64,000 nucleotides of DNA from Lepidurus packardi. Lineage: Eukaryota; Arthropoda; Branchiopoda; Notostraca; Triopsidae. Position numbers and translations under genes: made by a program. Each line of letters begins with the position of its first letter. The stretch's first letter is position 1. The notes beneath the pieces are model-generated. The model was not told the origin of the DNA. It did not search any database and was given only the letters and a program-made list of their open reading frames with translations. Positions 29,475 through 40,117 of the stretch are shown one piece after another. The stretch spans positions 1,025,501-1,089,500 of the forward strand of contig JAKZAN010000003.1 in assembly GCA_023053545.1 (NCBI GenBank). Reading direction: 5' to 3'.

Positions 29475-30733
29475 CGTCTTCGGCTGCGGATTTCATTTTC
29501 TTCTCTGCCAAAGCAACCTTCAACCTGTTAGGGTCACTGGTTGGGCACGTGTGGCATCTAACAAGGACGAATGTATCGCCGGTTTGCTTAACCAGTCCAC
29601 GGCAGTATGGTTTTCTAATGTTGCAGCGCCATTCGATGGCTTCAGATCCCAGTTGGCGTTTGACTGTGAATTTCTTCCCGTCCGAGTTGAAAAGCGCCGT
29701 ACGGTTGAAATTTCTTCCCCGCTCAACTACTGTAAAAGTTAGGGTAGGTTCACGTTCTGCAGATTCCATCGATGAATCTTCCGAAAACGAATCTTCTTCA
29801 ACAACTAGCGGCTGATGAAAGGGAATCACAGGAGGCGTGATGTTCATGTCCGCAACTGTGTCCTGTTAAATAATACGAGTTAAATTTAAATAAGTAAGCA
29901 AGCAGTTAAATAATGAGGTTCAGCTTTGCGACTACCTCGTCAGAAAAATGACCGTTATGGACATCTTCGTCGTTAGGTAATGGCGAGAATCGCGGTGCGA
30001 ATTCGTCAGCCGTATCTGTGTCCTGACAACAATAGAAAGCATTTAAATTAAACAAATAAGTCGTCTATGTGCTATTAAAAAAATTAAGTATAGCGTTGAG
30101 TTTGTACCTCGTCCGAGAAATCAACGTTGGGGCATATTCGTCACGAAACAATGGCGAGTAGCAGGCTTCACATTCGACAACCTGCATAGCCTAAAATACA
30201 TTACACAGGCAATTAGAAAAAGCAATATGTTACCTCGTTTTGTTCTTGTTGAACAGCCCATTCGCTATAGCCTTCATCGATAAACACTGGCTGGTGCGGT
30301 GGTGAAAGCATGCCATCCGTATTCGTATCCTAGGAAAAATTGTTTAAAAATCTTTGGATGGTGTGTTGGACTACAATTTACTTCGTTTTGCTGAAGCTCA
30401 TCGTCTTCGGCTTCATTTTTGAACATTGGCGGAGGTGGAAGAATGCAAATCATATTCGTATTCTAAAGAAAATCGGTTGAAAATCTTTTGAAGGTGTGCT
30501 GGGGTACAAATTACCTCGTTTTGTTGGAGCTCGTATTCTGCTTGATTTTCAAATATTGGCGGGGGTGGAAGAACGCAATCCATACTCGTGTCCTAGAAAA
30601 GGAGCTAAAATTTTATTCAAGCATGTAACGTTTAACTTTACCGCGTTAGATGTATCTTTCGAAAACCCATGAAATTCGGGTGACGCGGCCTTACTCTTGC
30701 AAAGCGAGCAAAGCCAAGGAAAGGAGCTCTTCT
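29475..30733 (-). pseudogene. FLYWCH-like zinc-finger gene with serially duplicated exons, truncated at both ends
   Basis: Seven exons read on the minus strand with GT-AG borders: 30733-30642 (partial), 30592-30515, 30462-30382, 30329-30234, 30190-30108, 30022-29936 and 29862-29475. Five of them begin with (D/N)T and share a PP...F..E core, for example DTSMDCVLPPPPIFENQAE and NTNMICILPPPPMFKNEAE. The last exon adds a FLYWCH-like domain (FTVVERGRNFNRTALFNSDG...EWRCNIRKPYCRG...VRCHTC). FLYWCH fingers bind DNA or protein and occur in transcription factors and in some transposon proteins. The exon at 30108-30190 is 83 bases and breaks the frame. A hAT end at 30734 and a Gypsy LTR at 29407 cut the gene on each side. 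Confidence 0.6.
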
Positions 30734-33451
30734 CAGTGCCGGATTTAGCGACCCAGGGCCCCCTAGGCAGTTAACTGAGTCGGGGTCCCCATTTTGTCAC
30801 GTAGCAAAAAAATTAACGTTACTTTTATTTATTATTTATACAACGCACTTTGACTTTAGAAAGTAGGCAAGCAGACTTAAAAATGAAATAAGCAAGTACC
30901 AACTATACTTTTTCAAATTATAATTTGTACATTTACATATAATTACAAGATAACATTGCCGCGCGACGAACTTTCTTCTCTTCAAAGGAACGGATGACTT
31001 CACTATAGTCCACAGACGACATTATTTCTTACTCTGTGTACAGCACAGATATTGAATTAAGTCTGTTCTCTTCTGTGGTAGATCTTAACTAATTCTTTAC
31101 TCTCTTTAATGCTGAAAACGACCGTTCTGCCGAACAATTTGACCCCGGTGTACATAACAGCATCCGGAGCGCTATTCCCCACGTTTGGGTAAATATCCAA
31201 AAAGCCTTTTTCCAGAATGTACTTTTATACGTCCAGTGACGATAACTCTTTCCCCCATTTAGCCTCAGCCGACAACAAATGAGCTCGCAGGTGTAGACAT
31301 TCGTTTTCCAAAGTACCGTCCAAATCCCCTGGATAGAAAGCTTGCAGGTTCCGTGCTCCATTACGGATGTCTTGAGATTCCAAATTACGAAGCTTCGTAA
31401 GAAAGTCTAACTTTTGACTTGAAGTCTCGTAAGCAGAGCCACGTCTCTGTAGTTCTGCAATCAACCTGTCAATAATGACGTTGAAGACGGTGACTCTAAA
31501 TCTGTCCCTGCCGGTCTCGGAGAGTTCGACCCCCTTTTCCTTTACTTCGTCAAACCGGACTTTTCGCTTATGTTTCCTCTTCATATCGTATGCGTAATTT
31601 TGTTCACCACTTCTTTCCATAGCTTTCAACTCATAATGATCGAAGGTACCGGCTTTCCTTAAATCTTCTAGGTATGTTACCAAGGACCGATAAAGTTCAG
31701 CGATCGTACCAAGTTCGATTCTCACTGATTGCAGAGATTTGCTCACTTTTTTAAATCTCTCCAGGATATCATTCCACAGCAGGGTCAGGAAGCACATTTC
31801 CAGGAAGTCGATCGAATTAAAAAGACATGAAGCGTCAGAACGCGTAGATGGTTTTTCACTTGCGTTATTAGCGATTATCTGAAGAGCTGCCAATATCTCA
31901 TTCCAGGAGCAACAGAGACTTCGGCAGGCGTCACTCCGAGCCGACCATCTTGTCTGAGAAAGGCTCTTTACAACTGTTGAGTTTGGCTTCACTAGAGATA
32001 ACAAAACTTCCCATCTGTGTGTCGAGATCGAGAAAAAATTATACAGTTCCTGTAAAGTACCGAAGAAAGATATAGCAGCCTCACAAGACTCAACAGCACA
32101 TGATCCGACAAGATTCAGAGAGTGAGCCGAACAGGGGACGAAAACTACCAGAGGATTCACTTGTTTTATTCTCGCTTGAACACCGGAATATACACCCGAC
32201 ATGTTGCTTGCGTTGTTATAAGACTGTCCGCGACAGTTGGCGATATCCAAGTCATGATTTTTCAAGGTCTGGAGAACAACGTTAGCCAGATCTTCTGCTT
32301 TATGGCCACAATTCGGTACGAATCTTAAAAATCGTTCGACAGGACATCCCTCTGCAGATACATATCGTACTATGAATGATAGTTGATCCACGTGGGAGAT
32401 GTCAGGAGTCGAGTCGACAGAGATGGAAAAATACTTGGCATGCTTTACCTCAGTAACGATCGTGCTTATGACCTTTTCTGCCATGATGTTGATAATTTCA
32501 TCGCATATTGTAGACGAGAGATATGATGTTGTGCCGTATCTTCTGTTTACGTGGCGTTTTATGTGCGTGTCCAGAAAAGGGTCAAACTCAGCCAAAAGTT
32601 CTAGCGTCACAACATAGTTCCCACCGTTTCTCGACCCAAATCTCTCATGTGAACCTCTAAACGGCAATCCACGTGCAGACAATGACCTCACAACAGCAAC
32701 AATCCGCCTTAAAACCTCATGTCAGTATTTTATTTATTCTTCCGTTTGAAGCACAAGACTCTTGTCAACTCTACCGCCAACATTCTTCCTCGCCAGCAGC
32801 GTCGCACACGCTGACCTGTGATCGTCTGAATTTTAATGATCCTTCATCCTCTGACCTGCATTTTTCCAGTCGTGGCACCCTTCGTCATTAGCTAGCGACC
32901 CCGATTTTCTAAACATCTTACAAGGGGCGCAGAACACGGTACCTTTGCTCTTTGAAAATACTAGCCAAGAGTGGCTAAAGAGTGACAGGGATAGATACCT
33001 CGTTGTATCTGCGTATTCACGCTTTGAAGAAGAAAAATCTGCATCAATATTTTGTTTCACGCCATTTTGTACAAAGTGTTCGAGTGTGGCATCGTCCAGT
33101 ATCCACTCGGCAGGATCGTCACTAACAGACGGGAATGACGAAACCGCAAAACATGTGTTCGCATGCGATTCAGGATGTTCCCCAGAACCTCCAACGACTG
33201 CAGCAAAGTTTTCGGAAATCAAGTTTCGAGGAATTTGAGGTAGCTAGTCACAGTCAGACACGCTTGCCGGTCGATGGTCGTCACTCCAATTGCTAGAGGC
33301 TGATGCACTGCTATTAGGTCTGGAAGTGGTGAAAAACGAATCCAACTTAGGGACATTAGAAAGAAGCTCCTTTTCGTTCTCCAATTTTTCCTTATTCTTT
33401 TTTCTTTTTTCTTTTCTGGAACCTACTCAATGTTTTGTTGACGACAGACAT
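30734..33451 (-). mobile_element. hAT transposon (TTF-finger/DUF4371 type)
   Basis: The left end begins CAGTGCCGGATTTAG, a typical hAT terminal repeat. The coding part runs on the minus strand from an ATG at 33449-33451 to about 31089. I could not find the matching right terminal repeat, so the right boundary is only the start of the coding region. Confidence 0.7.
31089..33451 (-). pseudogene. hAT transposase, broken
   Basis: Reads MSVVNKTLSRFQKRKKK, then a Ser-rich leader, WILDDATLEHFVQNGV and the TTF finger (RYLSLSLFSHSWLVFSKSKGTVFCAPCKMF...HDWKN). The catalytic region (KYFSISVDSTPDISHVDQLSFIVRYV, GQSYNNASNMSGVYSGVQAR and CSAHSLNLVG) is open for 488 codons (32691-31225). The C-terminal dimerisation motif NCSAERSFSALKRVKN is in another frame (31361-31089). 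At least four frame changes or stops (about 33400, 33237, 32830-32690, 31225) inactivate it. Such enzymes cut and paste hAT DNA in the nucleus. Confidence 0.8.
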
Positions 33452-33784
33452 TGTTAATCTCTAGAAAGTAGCATTGATTCTATAAAGCGGCTGATTGTAA
33501 TACTCAATTATCACAATAATCGGCGCCTACTTTAGTAAGTTACAACAACTCTCTAACACTCTGCGAGTTCCCACTTTCACTATCGCTGGTCGCTATGATA
33601 TCTTTTCTCATAATCTCTTCTTTTGAACTTACTGTAAACAAGTCAAAACACGAGTGTCCTTGTGTAAGATGCTAGAGCTGTGGTTTGCAGAGGGATTCAG
33701 AATGTGTTGCCACCTTCATTGAAGCGCGAATTATGAAAAGCGGAGAAAAGAACCTACGCTGGCTTACAAAAATCTGACTAACTT
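33452..33784. other. Non-coding stretch right of the hAT coding region
   Basis: No supported gene. It should hold the 5' non-coding region and terminal repeat of the hAT element, but no end was recognised. Confidence 0.4.
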
Positions 33785-33910
33785 CTTTTTTTAAATTTGA
33801 TCACGTCGTAGGCTTTCAGCCTGTTGACGTTTCCTTTATGGAAAAAGGTTCGAGAAAGCATACATTATTTATTAGTCAGGTACACAGTACCTGACTAACT
33901 TAACCTAATT
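33785..33910 (-). mobile_element. Very short 5'-truncated LINE 3' end
   Basis: A T-run at 33785-33792 is followed by TAGGCTTTCAGCCTG (33809-33823), whose minus-strand form CAGGCUGAAAGCCUA is a hairpin like those at the 3' ends of the other LINEs. Roughly 120 bases remain. Confidence 0.45.
33872..33898. repeat. Perfect 12-base inverted repeat with a 3-base loop
   Basis: TTAGTCAGGTAC at 33872-33883 is the exact reverse complement of 33887-33898, with ACA between. It lies just left of the Gypsy gag fragment. Confidence 0.65.
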
Positions 33911-34680
33911 AAACATATGCAGCAAACTTCCCTTGCAATGTGTCCCTTCCGGTTGCAGTTATAGCACGTTATATCCGCAAACTGAACTCGACGCGAATTC
34001 CTATACCGTTCTCTCGATGTGGACCTTGCCGATGGGCCGCGTCTATACGGGCTGTATCCCTGTCGTTCACGAGAAGTGGATCCGCTATAACGTTCTTCGG
34101 ATTTACGGTATCCGCGAGCTGTTGGCCGGTAATCATCGATAGAGTCACGACGGTCACGTGAATTTGACGTCATCTGTATGCGAGCCACCTGCTGACTTAA
34201 CGCGTCAATTTTGTCTTCCAGGCGGATATCACGAATGGGGAAATGGGGTCCTGTGTCGCGGTTTCCATTGCTGCCGTGTGGTTGATCCCCCGTTAACTGT
34301 TCACTTCGAATTTGATCAACTTCAGCGGAAGCTTTACGCACAAGCATCTCATTTGTTTCTTCTTTGACCGCGATTCGAACTGCGTCATCGAAAGTAGTTG
34401 GCTCCGCAGAGATAACAAGACGCTGAATCCGTGAGCTTAACCCTCTTATGAACTTTTGCAATTTAATGTGGCTAAGGAAAACTCGTGCATCATCGCTAGT
34501 GGCCTGATCTTCGTAAGCTCTTCGAGCTAACACGGTTAATTGCTGAGCAAAATCACGCACTGTTTGACCCGGCTCCTGGCGGCAATCGTTGAAAAGAGCT
34601 TCATTCCTGGCCTTGGCTGTCGTATCCCAAATCTTTCTTTTAAATCCTTTACGAAATCGTCATACACTTTGTATGTGTAA
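33911..34680 (-). pseudogene. Gypsy gag fragment, head-to-head with the pol that follows
   Basis: The minus strand encodes ARNEALFNDCRQEPGQTVRDFA and LKLQKFIRGL-type capsid sequence (221 codons open from 34560 to 33895). Next come an Arg/Ser-rich segment and one CCHC knuckle CYNCNRKGHIARE, after which similarity ends at about 33915. An upstream frame (YDDFVKDLKERFG) shows a frameshift near 34640. The next gene, a Gypsy pol, points the other way. The pol lacks gag and the protease start, so this may be its own gag after an inversion, or part of another copy. Confidence 0.65.
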
Positions 34681-34689
34681 TATCAAGCG

Positions 34690-37600
34690 GAGGAGGGAAT
34701 CCGACTCACGTCTGTAAGTGGCCAACAGTTGAATGTTAAAGGTATGCTCGAGCTACCTGTGGAGTACAATGGAATGCGGTTTCAAGAAAAGTTTTATGTC
34801 GTTGAAGGAATTAAAGAGGAGTGCATTCTTGGGGAAAACGCTGTGAAAGCTCATGGCCTCGTCATTGACGGAAGGGAGCAAATGATTTACATTTCAAGAA
34901 ATACCCCTGCACATACGTGCCTCGCAATGGAGGAATGCCGCCAGACAATAGTGTCCGAGGATCAACGCGGGGGATTCCATTTGGAAGTCACGAGATCTAC
35001 CGGAATTCCGGCGAAGTCTCGCGTAAGTGTCGACTGTGCGGTTGATGCGAGTATTAAGGAAGGAACGGAGTTGCTTGTTAAGCGAGTGCTGTGGTTGCCC
35101 CTACCTCAAGGCATTCAGTTAGTGACCTCTATGGGATCCGTCAAGCCCAACGGCAAAGTAGCTTTAACATTCGAGAATAAGGGCGTAAACGGCAAGAGGT
35201 TGGAAAAAGGCCTCGTTGCTCAAGCGACTGTGTTGAAAGAGGACGCAGCTAATAAAGAATTCATGGAACGGATTGAAACATCACACCTACCGCCCAAACA
35301 ACGCCAATGCTTACGAAACTTGATAGAACAGTACACCGGAATCTTTGCCCGGTCTGATAAAGACCTCGGTTTAACACACCTGGTGAAGCACAAGATTAAT
35401 ACAGGCAACGCAGCCCCCATCTTTCAAAGACCGTACCGGGTTCCGGAGACGCAGCGCCGGGTAATCGACCAACATGTGCAAGACATGCTCGAGCAAGGAG
35501 TCATCCAGCCGTCCTCGTCACCTTGGAGTTCCTCAGTGGTATTGGTCCCTAAGAAATCCGGAGAAATGCGCTGCTGCATCGATTTCCGCAGACTCAATGC
35601 TCTCGTTATGCCGGACAGACATCCACTACCTAGGATTACGGACACTCTGGAAGCTTTGGGCAAAGCCGAATTCTTCACGACCTTAGACCTCGCTTCGGGC
35701 TACTGGCAGGTTGAAGTCGACGAGCTGGACCGGGAAAAAACTGCTTTCTCGACTTACTCTGGGCACTATGAATTCTGCAGACTACCGTTTGGACTAAATA
35801 ATGCCCCGGCGACGTTTCAGCGTCTGATGCAACGAGTTCTGAACGGTATCCTACACAGATTTACGCTCGTTTACTTAGACGATGTCATCGTGTACAGTGC
35901 CACTTTTGAGGAGCATCTGACGCATCTCAAGGAGGTCTTTGAACGCCTGAGGAGCGCTGGCTTAAAGTTGAAGTTGGCAAAATGCAGTTTTTGTAGACCT
36001 TCAGTGACGTACCTTGGACACATTGTCTCCAAGGATGGTGTCCGACCTGACGAGACCAAATCGGAGAAGGTTCGAACTTTTCCGGCCCCAAGGAATTCGA
36101 AACAAGTTCGGTCGTTCCTGGGACTTGCTAGCTATTACCGAAGGTTCGTGCGAAACTTTGCAAGCATTGCCCATCCGTTAACGCAGCTTACAAGGAAAGA
36201 AATTAAGTTCCGTTGGGGCTCTGAGGAACAAGCCGCGTTCCAGCAATTAAAGCAACATCTGACCAGTAAGCCTATTCTTACCTACCCGGATTTTTCCTTA
36301 CCATTTGTTATATACACGGATGCCTCCGACTACGCCATCGGAGCTGTGTTGTCTCAAAGACATGAGGGAAACGAAGTCGTCATTGCTTACGCCAGCCGAC
36401 ACCTTTCTGGTAACGAGCTAAAATATGCAACCGTCGAAAAGGAAGCCCTGGGGGTCCTTTATGCGGTTAAGCAATTCCGGCCTTATATTTTCGGTCTACA
36501 TTTCACGCTGAAGACTGATCATGCTCCCTTACGCTGGTTGATGTCAATGAGAGAAAAATCCTCCCGCCTCTTACGATGGTCGTTGACGCTTCAAGAATAC
36601 TCCTTCGACATTGAATATCGTCCCGGGGAGTTGAACGGTAACGCCGATGCTCTTAGTCGGATTCCATCACCGGATACTGGTACTACCGATAGTATTGCCC
36701 AAATAACACACCTCAGCACGGACGATGACATGAACAGATTACACCGGTCTCAAGAAGTCGATGATTTTTGCGGTTCCATACTTAACAAGCTGCGTGGACT
36801 ATGGCCATCTGATAGCAAGAACCCAGATTACAGTTATTTTGAATGGTTAAAGCAATTTTACGTCTCCAGCGGAATTCTTCGAAGATGGTTTGAACATCCC
36901 AGTCGACGAAGACGCCAAGCTGTGAAATCCCAGATTGTTCTTCCCGCCGCCATGCGCCGTGAGGTTATGCAGGCCTTCCACGATCACCCATTAGCTGGCC
37001 ATTTGGGTTTCAAAAAAACTTACAACAAAATCCAAGAGCGGTTCTACTGGCCGCGTATGAGCGTGGACATAAAAGATTACTGCAGTTCCTGTATTTCTTG
37101 CGCGACACGGAAGTCACCACCCAACCATCCAAGAGCCCCATTGGTCCCGTTACCGGTAGCTGCCGCCCCATTCGATAGGATTGCTTGCGATATTCTCGGG
37201 CCATTTCCTCCTACCTCTAAAAACAACCGATACATCCTTGTGGTATCTGACTACTTAACCAGGTACCCGGAAGCAATACCTTTACCGGACCAAACAGCAC
37301 GTACTGTCGCCGAAGACCTCATCGAGCAAGTTTTCTGCCGCCATGGACTTCCTTGTACGATACTTACTGATCGAGGCACAAATTTTATGTCGGAACTTCT
37401 TCAGTCTGTTTACGGCGTTCTGGGCATTCAGCGGATTAGAACGACCAGTTTCCACCCGCAAACCGATGGACTTGTAGAAAACTGGAACAAGACCCTCGCT
37501 CACATGCTAAGTCATTTTGTTCAAGAGACACACGCTGATTGGGATAAGCACATTCCATACGTCCTTTTTGCGTATAGGACTGCCGTGCAGGAATCTACTA

Positions 37601-38331
37601 GGGAAACTCCATTCTTCTTAATGCATGGACGTGATCCCAACCTACCAACGGACATTTTGTTTAACAATCCGGTTAACTCAGCCTGGACAAGTGCTGACGC
37701 TTACAAAGACCATGTGATTAAGAATTTGACAAGAGCTTTCACCCTAGTAAAGCGTAATCTAGCGTATGCCAGCCTACACCAAAAAAAGTACTACGACCAG
37801 CGCGCATCTCGGACATCGTACCACATGGGTGACAAGGTACTTCTGCGAAATCATATGGTAAAACCAGGACGGTGCAATAAATTCACCCCTGCGTGGATTG
37901 GTCCCTACGAAGTTATGACCAGAATTTCGGAAGTGAACTACAGAGTAAAAAATGTAAGGAATGGGAAGTTAGACGTGGTACACGTCAATAGGATGAAACG
38001 GCTACATGAAGCGCCATCCTGGGCTCGACATCTTGCAACCCCGCCCCTTGATGAGGATTCGGAGCCGCCACCTATTTACCGCCATCCCATCGTATACCCA
38101 TCAGGTCAGACCACTCCGCCAATACCGCCACCAGACGCCGTGACCCAGAACGTTTTACCAAACGTGGGAACCGAGAACACTCCTCAACAGCAAGAGGACG
38201 AAGCCGCAGAAGGATCGTTGCCGGAGGACTTGCCGGCCTGCGACGAGTCTCGTCCGGAGCCTCGGACCTCCACGCGATATTTCCTAAGACCTCGTCCTAA
38301 AAAAAAAATTATTTTTGATCCCAGCATATAA
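34690..38331 (+). CDS. Gypsy pol polyprotein, open frame (protease end, RT, RNase H, integrase)
   Basis: The frame is open for 1200 codons from the ATG at 34729 and for about 13 more codons upstream (EEGIRLTSVSGQQLNVKG), so that ATG is internal to an original protease. Domains in order: protease end (ECILGENAV, about residues 31-39), RT with FTTLDLASGYWQVEV and YLDDVIV (about 381-387), and RNase H (YTDASDYAIGAVLSQ near 530, TDHAPLRWL, NADALSR). Integrase follows, with an HHCC finger (HPLAGHLG...CSSCISC, about 751-790), the three acidic residues in CDILGP (about 820), LTDRGTNF (about 880) and LVENWNK (about 914), and a C-terminal GPYEV region. A Pro-rich tail follows. All catalytic motifs are kept. 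The protease active site and gag are missing, so the element cannot move alone. Confidence 0.85.
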   Translation, partial: EEGIRLTSVSGQQLNVKGMLELPVEYNGMRFQEKFYVVEGIKEECILGENAVKAHGLVIDGREQMIYISRNTPAHTCLAMEECRQTIVSEDQRGGFHLEVTRSTGIPAKSRVSVDCAVDASIKEGTELLVKRVLWLPLPQGIQLVTSMGSVKPNGKVALTFENKGVNGKRLEKGLVAQATVLKEDAANKEFMERIETSHLPPKQRQCLRNLIEQYTGIFARSDKDLGLTHLVKHKINTGNAAPIFQRPYRVPETQRRVIDQHVQDMLEQGVIQPSSSPWSSSVVLVPKKSGEMRCCIDFRRLNALVMPDRHPLPRITDTLEALGKAEFFTTLDLASGYWQVEVDELDREKTAFSTYSGHYEFCRLPFGLNNAPATFQRLMQRVLNGILHRFTLVYLDDVIVYSATFEEHLTHLKEVFERLRSAGLKLKLAKCSFCRPSVTYLGHIVSKDGVRPDETKSEKVRTFPAPRNSKQVRSFLGLASYYRRFVRNFASIAHPLTQLTRKEIKFRWGSEEQAAFQQLKQHLTSKPILTYPDFSLPFVIYTDASDYAIGAVLSQRHEGNEVVIAYASRHLSGNELKYATVEKEALGVLYAVKQFRPYIFGLHFTLKTDHAPLRWLMSMREKSSRLLRWSLTLQEYSFDIEYRPGELNGNADALSRIPSPDTGTTDSIAQITHLSTDDDMNRLHRSQEVDDFCGSILNKLRGLWPSDSKNPDYSYFEWLKQFYVSSGILRRWFEHPSRRRRQAVKSQIVLPAAMRREVMQAFHDHPLAGHLGFKKTYNKIQERFYWPRMSVDIKDYCSSCISCATRKSPPNHPRAPLVPLPVAAAPFDRIACDILGPFPPTSKNNRYILVVSDYLTRYPEAIPLPDQTARTVAEDLIEQVFCRHGLPCTILTDRGTNFMSELLQSVYGVLGIQRIRTTSFHPQTDGLVENWNKTLAHMLSHFVQETHADWDKHIPYVLFAYRTAVQESTRETPFFLMHGRDPNLPTDILFNNPVNSAWTSADAYKDHVIKNLTRAFTLVKRNLAYASLHQKKYYDQRASRTSYHMGDKVLLRNHMVKPGRCNKFTPAWIGPYEVMTRISEVNYRVKNVRNGKLDVVHVNRMKRLHEAPSWARHLATPPLDEDSEPPPIYRHPIVYPSGQTTPPIPPPDAVTQNVLPNVGTENTPQQQEDEAAEGSLPEDLPACDESRPEPRTSTRYFLRPRPKKKIIFDPSI

Positions 38332-38375
38332 CAACTCTTGTTTTTTTTTTTGCGAGGACGCAAATGTTTTCCCTT

Positions 38376-38640
38376 GCCCCGGGAGGAGTGCAGCAAACTT
38401 CCCTTTTATACTCGTTCGTTGTACTCTCCTTTTACTCTTTTCCTTTTACTCTTTCGATGTTCTTTCACTTTCTCCTGGGGGTTGTTTTTACTGTTCTGGG
38501 GGAGTCGAGGTTTTGGTTTGAGAGCGAGTGCACGTTAATACAATCGTATACGTTTTACCCAGTGGGTTCATTACACATAATATAACCTAACCAAACTAAA
38601 AATAACCAAGCTCAAACTAATCTAATTACACTTAAACCTA
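38376..38640 (+). repeat. Probable 3' LTR start of the Gypsy pol element
   Basis: A purine-rich GGGAGGAG at 38380-38387 follows the pol stop, as a polypurine tract would, and TGCAGCAAACTTCCC begins directly after. No second LTR exists in the window, so the right boundary is unknown. The first 17 bases recur at 33916-33932, at the edge of the inverted gag fragment. Confidence 0.4.
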
Positions 38641-38773
38641 CATGAAAATATATTACCCCGTGGGCCCCTGGGCCAAGGTCCAAAATGGGCTACCAAACAG
38701 GTCGGGATGGGCCCCCTAGCCTCGTGTGGCCCTGGGCCTGTGCCCAGTTGGCCCATGCGATAAGACGGCCCTG
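38640..38773 (-). mobile_element. hAT terminal region
   Basis: On the minus strand the segment begins CAGGGCCGTCTTATCG and continues GGGCC-rich, the look of hAT terminal repeats. No transposase or opposite end can be tied to it; the hAT fragment at 39060-40000 is a candidate. Confidence 0.4.
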
Positions 38774-38850
38774 GTGTCGGGACTTGAACTGGTGAACTAT
38801 AGAACGAAAGTTAGTGACTTTAACCACTCCGCCAATCACTCGGTAGGTGA
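38774..38850 (-). repeat. tRNA-derived sequence (SINE head or tRNA relic)
   Basis: The minus strand has an A-box-like GGCGGAGTGGTTAAAGTC and, about 35 bases on, a B-box-like AGTTCAAGTCCC. The stems do not fold convincingly, so it is a relic or a SINE head and not a tRNA gene. It abuts the hAT terminus at 38773. Confidence 0.4.
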
Positions 38851-39059
38851 GGCTATAAGACATAACTTTTTCAAAGTCTCCAAAAAGATCTCCAGTTATT
38901 TTACGTACTATTACATTATTAATATTTCATACGGAAAATTGACATTTTCTTTTCTTTGTCTTGTGCCCTCAACGTATACCACTTCGGCAACTGGCCCGGG
39001 CCCCCCCTTAAAAAAATCTTCTTAAAAAAAAATCTTAAAATATCTTCGGAACTCTCCGG

Positions 39060-40010
39060 CGTTGCAAGCTTGCGTTCTTTTAGAACAAACAACGCTTTTT
39101 CATATTGCTAGCGTTGTCTGTAACGATGAAACGATTATTTTGTCTTCAAGACTGAATTCCGTCACTGCTTCTTCAAAGGCGTTCGCAATTAGTTCGCCTG
39201 TGTGAGATCCCTTGAAAACCTTGAATGCTAATAGGTACGAAGCAAAGGCCAACTCGTGAAATGTGTGAGCCGTAACTCCCAGGTAAGAATACATTCATCT
39301 GTCTGTCCAAATATTCATCGTGAGTGCGACGTACCTCACGTTGGCCAGTGCTTCGAGTATTCTACCTTTCTTTTCCGCTGTAATATTCGGAAGCATCGTA
39401 CTAGTTATATGCTGCTTCGAAGGTACGGTAACTCTTCTATCCCAGAATTCTAAGAAAGTGCGGAATTCCGGATTTTCGACAATCGATATCGGTAGGCCCC
39501 CTCCTGTAATGGCGTTCACAAGGGAACGAGCTTTTCTCTGTTGGTCCGGATGATTTTGCCCATATTTCGTAGAGCACACCCCCATGTCTGTAAGTGTACG
39601 CTGACTTTTATCGGGTTCGGGTTTGCGACCAACTGCCTGGTATTGCTCATACTGCGTTAGGTGCTTCCTTTGCAGATGCCTATTATGAAATATTATGAGC
39701 TGTGTTCTAGCAACATAGCTGATGTTTCCCTCTTCTCCTTTAAACATACCTGACAAAGGCGGAAGTCGTGCCCGACTTTTCACGAAGGTCTGCTCGCGTA
39801 GTGCAAAACTTGCACGTCGCAACCCACTTCTCACGAAGATTATCCCAATATTGGAAATCTTTATATGCAAATACAACGATGGCCGGAATCTTGCTAGGGA
39901 TAATTCTATCGTCCATTTTGAGCCTGTGTTGAACCTCAACTAACTTTTCCCGTAGGTGTTCCGTGATACGGAAGGTTATTTCATTGTTGCCAAAATTCAC
40001 TGTTCTCCAA
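39060..40010 (-). pseudogene. hAT transposase with a BED finger (second hAT), fragment
   Basis: The minus strand encodes a BED-type finger (YWDNLREKWVATCKFC...TSAFVRYV, then TQLIIFHNRHLQRKH) and then GGGLPISIVENPEFRTFLEF. The catalytic start (VRYVALTMNIWTDR) is followed by AHTFHELAFASYLL and IVTDNASNMKKRCLF, where it stops. The rest of the catalytic domain and the dimerisation region are lost. Frames change near 39740 and 39295. It is a different hAT subfamily from the TTF-type copy at 30734. Confidence 0.7.
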
Positions 40011-40117
40011 TTTGAATGTTCTCTTCCCCGCTAAGGTTATGTTCTCGCCAACGGCTAGTCGACATTCGTAACCTTTCAAAATCTCTTTGTTGTGTACACA
40101 CGAATAATATGCTTTGG

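Noticed and set aside
30734..33780. A complete hAT element with both terminal repeats
   Set aside because: Only the left terminal repeat is convincing; no matching right end or 8-base duplication could be found.
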